Positions 1 to 4,342 of a DNA stretch of 5,527 nucleotides are shown one piece after another. The position numbers and the translations under genes are program-made. Source of the stretch: Zoogloea sp. (GTDB lineage: Bacteria; Pseudomonadota; Gammaproteobacteria; Burkholderiales; Rhodocyclaceae); the NCBI GenBank assembly GCA_016790385.1, contig JAEUNV010000237.1:1-5527 (forward strand). The letters are read 5' to 3'. The notes beneath the pieces are model-generated. The model worked only from the letters and a program-made list of their open reading frames with translations. It was not told the origin of the DNA and searched no databases. The stretch's first letter is position 1; each line of letters begins with the position of its first letter.

Positions 1-300
1 ATCACGCGCTGGGTCATCTTGGTGTCGAGTGGGGGGCACAGCGAATCTTGTAGGCCGGTACGCTGGGGGGCACCTTGTTCCGTGCCGAAAAGCGTCCGCT
101 TTGTCAAAAATTATGGGGGCTGCGGCGGCGAAGGGCAAGGCATGTGAGGCGAGGCGCGGCCCGAATCCCGGACGTCGGAGCTTTGGTGGTGCTGGGTGCC
201 CGTGGGGCGGTACGGCGGATGAGATCCAAATGGGGGCGGGCCTTGGGGTGACGGCCCCCTGTTCCAAGCGCCTCGTGGTAGTGCGCTTTTGGGATGCCCA
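1..300. other. gene-free stretch at left edge
   Basis: I see no convincing gene here. The plus-strand reading frame from position 29 stays open to 409, but it runs antisense through the tRNA gene and its translation is Gly/Arg/Ala-rich low-complexity sequence with no recognisable domain. Small structures seen are a repeated TGGGGGGCAC (30-39 and 64-73), a short hairpin GGCAC-N8-GTGCC (69-86) and a hairpin TTTGGG-ATG-CCCAAA (288-302) next to the tRNA terminator. A minus-strand ATG at 15-17 (reading MTQRV) could begin a gene leaving the window, but it has no visible ribosome binding site. Confidence 0.5.
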
Positions 301-340
301 AAGCAAAAGGGCCAACCCTTATGGGCTGGCCCTTTTGCTT
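301..340 (-). terminator. rho-independent terminator of the first tRNA-Asn
   Basis: The inverted repeat has a GC-rich core (309-318 with 323-332, loop TTAT at 319-322) extended by AAGCAAAA/TTTTGCTT on the flanks. Read as minus-strand RNA, the only imperfect position becomes a G-U pair, so all ten core pairs form. The T-rich run TTTTGCTTT follows. The hairpin starts 4 nt after the CCA end of the tRNA. Its wobble position and its location both point to termination on the minus strand. Confidence 0.88.
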
Positions 341-344
341 GATC

Positions 345-420
345 TGGCTCCTCGACCTGGGCTCGAACCAGGGACCTACGGATTAACAGTCCGGCGCTCT
401 ACCGACTGAGCTATCGAGGA
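345..420 (-). tRNA. tRNA-Asn (anticodon GTT), copy 1
   Basis: This is a 76-nt cloverleaf on the minus strand. The acceptor stem TCCTCGA/TCGAGGA is fully paired, the D arm is GCTC...GAGC, the anticodon loop CTGTTAA gives GTT, the T arm is CCTGG TTCGAGC CCAGG, the discriminator base is G, and the CCA end is encoded. The top pair of the anticodon stem is a C27.U43 mismatch, present in both copies in this window. The gene has its own promoter and terminator. It is identical base for base to the copy at 4173-4248; the identity extends one further base, to 345-421. Confidence 0.99.
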
Positions 421-432
421 ATTGAGTCACTA

Positions 433-461
433 ATTTTAGACATGGATTTGAGGTCAGTCAA
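433..461 (-). promoter_or_regulatory. sigma70 promoter of tRNA-Asn copy 1
   Basis: Read on the minus strand, this is a -35 box TTGACT (456-461), a 17-bp spacer and a -10 box TAAAAT (433-438), placing the expected transcript start a few bases upstream of the tRNA. The layout and much of the spacer match the promoter of the second tRNA copy. The -35 box lies inside a perfect inverted repeat GGTCAG-N6-CTGACC (452-469). Confidence 0.85.
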
Positions 462-469
462 CCCTGACC
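452..469. repeat. inverted repeat GGTCAG-N6-CTGACC
   Basis: Perfect 6-bp arms (452-457 and 464-469) lie around a 6-nt loop, beginning 13 bp downstream of the thioredoxin-like gene's stop codon and covering the -35 box of the first tRNA-Asn promoter. There is no run of T after it in either direction, so it is at best a weak terminator for the permease-thioredoxin transcript. It could equally be chance or a protein site over the tRNA promoter. Confidence 0.45.
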
Positions 470-482
470 GCGCAGATCCGAT

Positions 483-728
483 TCACGCCGCAGCGGCCCT
501 GATCCATTCCTTGACGCTTTCGGGGGTGGGAATGCGTCCGGAGCAGACCAGCTTGTCATTGATCACCAAGCCTGGCGTTTTCAGCACGTCGTAGTCAATG
601 ATGGCTGCCATGTCCGTGATCTTGACGATCTCCGCGTCTACGCCGAGATCTGCAACGGCTGTACGGGCTATCTCGTCGAGCTTGCGACAGTTGGCGCAGC
701 CGGGGCCGAGTATCTTGATGGTCAGCAT
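483..728 (-). CDS. small thioredoxin-fold protein (redox-active disulfide protein 2 type)
   Basis: An 81-residue cytoplasmic protein of the small thioredoxin-like family often annotated as thioredoxin family or redox-active disulfide protein. The strand MLTIKIL leads into GPGCANCRK, giving a CxxC active site at C11 and C14, and TPGLVIN supplies the cis-proline (P52) that faces the disulfide in thioredoxin folds. A third cysteine, C62, lies in LVCSGR. The full length fits this family. The ATG at 726-728 is supported by AAGGAG (736-741) with a 7-nt gap. That site lies within the last codons of the upstream permease, whose stop is only 2 bp away, so the two genes are surely co-transcribed and probably translationally coupled. 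Small thioredoxins of this type are commonly found beside DUF318 permeases. A role in reducing or binding a thiol-reactive metalloid for the permease is inference. No terminator with a T-run is visible after it. Confidence 0.92.
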   Translation of the reverse strand: MLTIKILGPGCANCRKLDEIARTAVADLGVDAEIVKITDMAAIIDYDVLKTPGLVINDKLVCSGRIPTPESVKEWIRAAAA

Positions 729-730
729 GG

Positions 731-2203
731 TCAGGCTCCTTTTCTTGGAGGGGTGGTGGCGAGGTGCTGCGCAAGGGTCAGCAGGGCGGCAAGGGTGCCG
801 ATGAAGCCAGCCAGCAGCAGGCCCAGGACAAGGGGTGGGGTGCCGTCGGTCCAGGCGCCGTAGGTCAGGCCAGCAGTGGCGCTGAAGAGGGCGACGAGTG
901 CAACGTAAGTCCACGTCTTGCGGCGACCGATGATCGCGGAAATGATGAGGATGCTCTGCAATGAAAGTTCGGGGTCTGACATGAGATAGGCCAACAGCGG
1001 GCCGCGGTGCATTCCGAGATCGAGGAACATCCGTGCGATGGGCACTTCCACCAGCGTTGGAAAATACATGAAAACGCCAAAAGCAACACCCGTCAGGTTG
1101 CCGGTCAGGGAATTGCTGCCAGCCAGGCTCTGGACCCACTCGGGGCGGATCAGGTTGCGGGCGACACCCACAATGAATACCCCTATGATCAGTAGCGGAA
1201 AGATCTGCTTTACAAAGCGCCACGATTCCCAGATCCAGTCCTGGATCTGATCGGTGGAGAGGCGTCGTTGGGCGAGAATGCCCAGCGCGACCAGGAGGCA
1301 GCCGACAGCAACGAACTTGCCAGTAATGCCGATACGCAGCCCGTCGCCCGATGTCTGTATGGAGAGGGCTGCGAGCAGGAGGGTGGCTGCGATCAGTGCA
1401 AGGGTGCTGTGGGTCCAGCCCGAAACACCGTTCTGAATGTTCTCGAAGCCCTGCCAGGCGCATACGGCAATGGTTCCAAGGAGCAGGATGAGCATCGCGC
1501 CCTGGACCGAGACCCCCTCTTCACCTTTGGCTGCGTCGTAGGGAACCAGCCGGTCAAGGCTGGCCTGCCAGTTGGCGGCTTCCCCCAACGCAACATCGAA
1601 GTGCGCAAAGGTGCCTGTAAGGAAGTCGAGCTTGAGGGTGCCGGCCAGCAGCAGGGCGATCCAGCCGAGGAGGAAGGCAAGGGTGCTCCGCTCCATTCGA
1701 GGGGTGTCCCGGCCCGTGAAGGCGTTGTCGGTGGCAAGGTCGTGGGCTGCATCGTCAGCCCGGAAGAGCAGTGCCATGATGAGTCCGATGCCAATGCCGA
1801 AGACCAGGGACAGGAGAAGGCGCGCCACGGCCAGCTCGGGTCCGATGACCCCGCCGGTGTAGACAAGGGCCAGGATATTGGCCGCCGGTGCAAAGAACAG
1901 GAAGGTGATGGCCGGACCGAGGCCTGCCCCCTTTCGGTGAATGCCGGCAAAGAGGGGAACAATGGTGCACGAACACACCGCGAGCAGTGATCCCGCCGCG
2001 GCGGCGGCCGGGTAGGAAACACGCTTTGGCGAGTTGCGTCCAAGAAAGCGCGTGACACTCTCTTTGGGAATCAGCGCCGCCATGGCACCCGCGATGAAGA
2101 AGGCCGGTAGCAGGCACAGCAACACATGGGCAGCCAGATAAGCTGCCAGATTACCGAGCCCGCTATTGAGCGCTGAGAACAGCCAGGAGTCGGGAAGGAG
2201 CAT
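731..2203 (-). CDS. DUF318/ArsP-family permease
   Basis: A 490-residue inner-membrane protein of the predicted permease family (DUF318, COG0701), which includes ArsP, an exporter of trivalent organoarsenicals. The first half has hydrophobic segments near residues 18-45, 68-88, 97-118 and 122-147, with the family motif AVCSCTIVPLFAGI (75-88; C77 and C79). A hydrophilic linker (about 148-172) follows, then segments near 173-193, 235-250 and 266-311. The second half carries QIFPLLIIGVFIVGV (333-347) and the conserved FMYFPTLVEVP...GPLLAYLMSDPELS region (378-414). The start at 2201-2203 has AAAGGA 8 nt upstream. The gene leads a two-gene operon with the thioredoxin-like protein and diverges from the arsenite exporter, which favours an arsenic-related substrate. 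The family is not uniformly tied to arsenic, so the substrate remains open. A 10-bp leader repeat complementary to the start region (see 2202-2305) may affect translation. Confidence 0.9.
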   Translation of the reverse strand: MLLPDSWLFSALNSGLGNLAAYLAAHVLLCLLPAFFIAGAMAALIPKESVTRFLGRNSPKRVSYPAAAAAGSLLAVCSCTIVPLFAGIHRKGAGLGPAITFLFFAPAANILALVYTGGVIGPELAVARLLLSLVFGIGIGLIMALLFRADDAAHDLATDNAFTGRDTPRMERSTLAFLLGWIALLLAGTLKLDFLTGTFAHFDVALGEAANWQASLDRLVPYDAAKGEEGVSVQGAMLILLLGTIAVCAWQGFENIQNGVSGWTHSTLALIAATLLLAALSIQTSGDGLRIGITGKFVAVGCLLVALGILAQRRLSTDQIQDWIWESWRFVKQIFPLLIIGVFIVGVARNLIRPEWVQSLAGSNSLTGNLTGVAFGVFMYFPTLVEVPIARMFLDLGMHRGPLLAYLMSDPELSLQSILIISAIIGRRKTWTYVALVALFSATAGLTYGAWTDGTPPLVLGLLLAGFIGTLAALLTLAQHLATTPPRKGA

Positions 2204-2305
2204 GACATCGATCCTTTAGGGTGCGACGGGGAAATGTGGTCAGGTAAACAGAAGACGCGGCAGTGGGCGAAAGGATGCACCGGATATTCTGTTGCTCGAT
2301 GTCAT
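2202..2305 (-). repeat. 10-bp inverted repeat pairing permease leader with its start codon
   Basis: ATGACATCGA (2202-2211) and TCGATGTCAT (2296-2305) are perfect reverse complements 84 bp apart. In the minus-strand transcript the first arm lies near the expected 5' end and the second overlaps the first two bases of the permease start codon and borders its ribosome binding site. Pairing would close a long leader loop over the initiation region. The repeat is seen directly; any regulatory effect is inference. Confidence 0.5.
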
Positions 2306-2330
2306 TTCAAGAATCATTGTATAGTTGAAA
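2305..2330. promoter_or_regulatory. palindromic candidate operator with overlapping divergent -10 boxes
   Basis: TTTCAA (2305-2310) and TTGAAA (2325-2330) form a 6-bp inverted repeat with a 14-bp centre. Inside it CAA-N6-TTG (2308-2319) resembles the CAA...TTG half-site pattern of some ArsR/SmtB operators. Candidate -10 boxes overlap here: TACAAT on the minus strand (2316-2321) for the permease operon, and TATAGT on the plus strand (2320-2325) for the ACR3 operon. Neither has a good -35 box at standard spacing; on the minus strand a GGAAC, the usual ECF -35 core, lies at 2338-2342. The predicted leaders are about 100 nt (permease) and 140 nt (ACR3). A single bound repressor could control both sides, but no repressor gene lies in the window. 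Confidence 0.45.
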
Positions 2331-2454
2331 GGTCTTGTTCCGCTGAGCTTTGTCCCCTGATGATGAATCGATCTCCTCTCTTTCCGAGTACATGTTGCTC
2401 CCCATCCTGCCTTGCGTGGCGCTTCCATCGCCGTTCAGCTTTGGCGGCCTGCGC

Positions 2455-2460
2455 AGGAGG
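2455..2460 (+). promoter_or_regulatory. strong ribosome binding site of the ACR3 gene
   Basis: AGGAGG sits 8 nt before the ATG at 2469. It settles the start against the in-frame upstream ATG at 2412, which would add 19 residues ([19 protein letters not shown]) foreign to the family. The site overlaps a perfect palindrome CCTGCGCAGG (2448-2457). Confidence 0.9.
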
Positions 2461-2468
2461 TTTTTGAC

Positions 2469-3491
2469 ATGGGGGTGTTCGAGCGTTTTCTGAGTATCTG
2501 GGTGGCCCTCGGGATTGCCGCAGGCGTGTTTCTCGGCCTCGTCGCACCCGGTGTGTTTCGGATCATCGCCGGCCTGGAGTATGCACATGTCAACCTGGTG
2601 GTCGCGGCGTTCATCTGGATCATGATCTACCCCATGATGATCCAGATCGATTGGTCTGCGGTAAGAGGGGTCGGACGGCGCCCGCGGGGCCTGCTGCTCA
2701 CGCTGGTGGTCAATTGGCTGATCAAGCCTTTCACCATGGCTGCTCTGGGCGTTATCTTCTTTCATCACGTGTTTGCGCCGTGGGTTGACCCTGCGTCCGC
2801 CAGTGAGTACATCGCCGGCATGATCCTCCTTGGCGTCGCCCCTTGCACCGCCATGGTCTTCGTGTGGAGTCAGCTTGTCCGTGGCGACGCCAACTACACG
2901 CTGGTGCAGGTCACAGTGAACGATCTCATCATGGTGGTGGCTTTTGCGCCCATTGCCGCTTTTCTGCTGGATGTCACCGACATCGCCGTGCCCTGGGAGA
3001 CGTTGGTGCTGTCGACGTTGCTTTATGTGGTGATCCCCCTCGGCGCGGGCATGGGGACGCGCCATTGGCTATCCCGCCGTCCGGCCGGAGCAATAGCCGG
3101 TTTCGTTGCACGGCTCAAGCCTTGGTCCATCGTCGGTCTGATCGCGACTGTGGTGCTGCTGTTCGGCTTTCAAGCCGGCACGATCATGGCAAAGCCTGCT
3201 GTCATCGCCATGATTGCCGTGCCGCTGATCGTGCAGAGCTATGGCATCTTTGCCGTCGGCTTCGTGGCCGCACGCCTGTTGCGGCTGCCCCACGACATTG
3301 CCGGGCCCGCCTGCCTGATTGGCACGTCAAATTTCTTTGAGCTGGCGGTGGCCGTCGCCATTTCCCTCTTCGGGCTGGACTCCGGCGCGGCGCTCGCTAC
3401 CGTGGTGGGGGTGCTGGTGGAGGTGCCGGTCATGCTCTCCCTGGTGGCGATCGTCAATCGCACCCGACCAAGGGCCGTGTCCCATGCCTGA
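2469..3491 (+). CDS. acr3: ACR3-family arsenite efflux permease
   Basis: A 340-residue inner-membrane carrier of the ACR3 (bile/arsenite/riboflavin transporter) family, which expels arsenite, and in some members antimonite, driven by the membrane potential. About ten hydrophobic segments are visible. The family signature [16 protein letters not shown] (121-136) holds the conserved membrane cysteine C126. The second conserved site is [18 protein letters not shown] (285-302) with E291. The [22 protein letters not shown] stretch (146-167) is typical of the subgroup with [11 protein letters not shown]. Length and both ends match full-length family members. The start at 2469 has AGGAGG at ideal spacing. 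The 3' end overlaps the start of the sigma factor gene by 8 bp in another frame, so the two are translated from one message. The gene diverges from a DUF318 permease operon. No arsR, arsC or arsH is adjacent, so arsenate reduction would need genes elsewhere. Confidence 0.95.
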   Translation: MGVFERFLSIWVALGIAAGVFLGLVAPGVFRIIAGLEYAHVNLVVAAFIWIMIYPMMIQIDWSAVRGVGRRPRGLLLTLVVNWLIKPFTMAALGVIFFHHVFAPWVDPASASEYIAGMILLGVAPCTAMVFVWSQLVRGDANYTLVQVTVNDLIMVVAFAPIAAFLLDVTDIAVPWETLVLSTLLYVVIPLGAGMGTRHWLSRRPAGAIAGFVARLKPWSIVGLIATVVLLFGFQAGTIMAKPAVIAMIAVPLIVQSYGIFAVGFVAARLLRLPHDIAGPACLIGTSNFFELAVAVAISLFGLDSGAALATVVGVLVEVPVMLSLVAIVNRTRPRAVSHA

Positions 3492-4128
3492 TCGGGGTGA
3501 GCCGGCGCTGCAATTGCCCTGTCTGCAGGTGGCGTGGGCTCGGTACGAAGGGGAGTTGCTGCGCTTTCTGCATCATCGCGTTGGGAACCCTGTGGAGGCC
3601 GAGGATCTGCTCCACGATCTCTTTTTGCGGGCGTGGCGAAGGGGCAGGGCGTTTTGCGAGGTCGGTCAGCCCCGTGCATGGTTGTTCGAGGCGGCACGCA
3701 ATCTGGTGGTTGACCATGCCCGCCGTCAGCACGGCGAAGTGCCCCTACCTGAGGGGCTGGCAGCGGAAGAGCCGGAATGCCTTGCCGTGGATGCGCTGGC
3801 CGTTTGTTTGCCGAGAGTGCTCGCGGAATTGTCCGAAGTAGACCGTGAAGCCCTCACCCTGTGTGACCTTGGTGGCATGAGCCGGTTGCGCTTTGCCGAG
3901 TTGAAGGGGCTGTCGCTGGCTGGTGCAAAGTCTCGCGTGCAGCGTGCCCGGGCGCGGCTTCGCGCAAGGATGCTGTCCGTCTGTCAGGTTCGGTTCGACG
4001 AATCCGGCCGGGTGTGCTGTTTCGTGCCCCGGCCCGGCCTGGATACATCGGAGGGGGAGGACGGGGCGTTGGCTCGACCCGTGATCGGTCCCTTGTCACC
4101 AGAACATGGAGCGAAAGGCAGAGAGTAA
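3484..4128 (+). CDS. ECF RNA polymerase sigma factor, SigZ-like
   Basis: A 214-residue extracytoplasmic-function sigma factor that would direct RNA polymerase to a specific promoter set. The sigma2 domain spans about 18-85: [20 protein letters not shown] (34-53) is region 2.1/2.2, which contacts the polymerase, and [19 protein letters not shown] (63-81) is region 2.3/2.4, which reads the -10. The sigma4 domain spans about 105-163, with a helix-turn-helix ending [18 protein letters not shown]. It is followed by [23 protein letters not shown] (163-185) and a short acidic tail. That extension, with C167, C178 and C179, recalls the C-terminal segment of proteins annotated SigZ. The start ATG at 3484 lies inside the ACR3 gene with a modest AAGGG 9 nt upstream, suggesting coupling. 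No anti-sigma gene follows: the stop codon abuts a terminator and then a tRNA on the other strand. Control through the exporter or the cysteines is inference. Confidence 0.88.
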   Translation: MPDRGEPALQLPCLQVAWARYEGELLRFLHHRVGNPVEAEDLLHDLFLRAWRRGRAFCEVGQPRAWLFEAARNLVVDHARRQHGEVPLPEGLAAEEPECLAVDALAVCLPRVLAELSEVDREALTLCDLGGMSRLRFAELKGLSLAGAKSRVQRARARLRARMLSVCQVRFDESGRVCCFVPRPGLDTSEGEDGALARPVIGPLSPEHGAKGRE

Positions 4129-4165
4129 AAGCAATAGGCCAACCCAAGGGGTTGGCCTATTGCTT
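4129..4165. terminator. hairpin terminator shared by sigma gene and tRNA-Asn copy 2
   Basis: A perfect 17-bp stem AAGCAATAGGCCAACCC (4129-4145) / GGGTTGGCCTATTGCTT (4149-4165) has a 3-nt loop. On the minus strand it follows the tRNA by 7 nt and ends in TTGCTTTTA, as a tRNA terminator. On the plus strand it begins at the base after the TAA of the sigma gene and ends in TATTGCTTGATATTGT, so it probably stops both convergent transcripts. Its sequence is a diverged version of the terminator at 301-340, with the pairing kept. Confidence 0.85.
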
Positions 4166-4172
4166 GATATTG

Positions 4173-4248
4173 TGGCTCCTCGACCTGGGCTCGAACCAGG
4201 GACCTACGGATTAACAGTCCGGCGCTCTACCGACTGAGCTATCGAGGA
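4173..4248 (-). tRNA. tRNA-Asn (anticodon GTT), copy 2
   Basis: The 76-nt tRNA is identical to the copy at 345-420, with anticodon GTT in the loop CTGTTAA, encoded CCA and all arms intact. It has its own sigma70 promoter and hairpin terminator. It lies between the convergent sigma factor gene and the aminotransferase, which is on the same strand upstream. As the copy next to the aminotransferase it may be the ancestral locus, but the sequence alone does not decide this. Confidence 0.99.
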
Positions 4249-4260
4249 ACAGAGGCGCGC

Positions 4261-4289
4261 ATTCTAGGCTTGGATCTGAGCGAAGTCAA
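4261..4289 (-). promoter_or_regulatory. sigma70 promoter of tRNA-Asn copy 2
   Basis: On the minus strand there is a -35 box TTGACT (4284-4289), exactly 17 bp, then a -10 box TAGAAT (4261-4266), giving a start a few bases before the tRNA. It is clearly homologous to the promoter of copy 1 (same -35, same spacing, related spacer), while the bases between promoter and tRNA have diverged. Confidence 0.88.
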
Positions 4290-4300
4290 GGCCGGCATTA

Positions 4301-4337
4301 CGGGGTGCCGCCGGGGCTCGATCAGTCCGGCACCCCG
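4301..4337 (-). terminator. hairpin after the aminotransferase gene
   Basis: A perfect 10-bp inverted repeat CGGGGTGCCG (4301-4310) / CGGCACCCCG (4328-4337) with a 17-nt loop begins 5 bp after the aminotransferase stop codon. No T-run follows on the minus strand (TAATGCC comes next), so it may be a weak terminator or a 3' end stabiliser. Some transcripts could run on into the tRNA-Asn gene, whose -35 box begins 11 bp further on. Confidence 0.6.
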
Positions 4338-4342
4338 AAACC

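Noticed and set aside
1..17. possible minus-strand gene start (MTQRV) leaving the window
   Set aside because: Five codons only, no ribosome binding site and no clear promoter; it cannot be assessed here.
29..409. 126-codon plus-strand open frame
   Set aside because: It runs antisense through the terminator and tRNA-Asn, has Gly/Arg-rich low-complexity content, no domain and no ribosome binding site.
483..1463. 326-codon minus-strand frame ending in the thioredoxin-like protein
   Set aside because: Only its last 81 codons are a protein; the rest is an out-of-frame shadow of the permease. The true start at 728 has a good ribosome binding site.
1268..1990. 240-codon plus-strand open frame
   Set aside because: It is antisense to the permease, rich in Gly/Glu/Gln from reversed hydrophobic codons, with no recognisable domain.
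2240..2305. 21-codon upstream frame (MTSSNRISG...) in the permease leader
   Set aside because: The ATG would lie within a few bases of the predicted transcript start and has no ribosome binding site; not enough to call a leader peptide.
2234..2467. 77-codon plus-strand frame before ACR3
   Set aside because: It crosses the divergent promoter region, lacks a ribosome binding site and resembles no known family.
2307..3065. 252-codon minus-strand open frame
   Set aside because: It is antisense to ACR3, with the His/Asp-rich composition typical of the reverse of a membrane protein; it also covers the divergent promoter region.
345..4249. classical integrative island with att sites at the tRNA
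   Set aside because: The repeats are whole tRNA units with separate promoters and terminators, and there is no integrase, transposase or partial tRNA end in the window.
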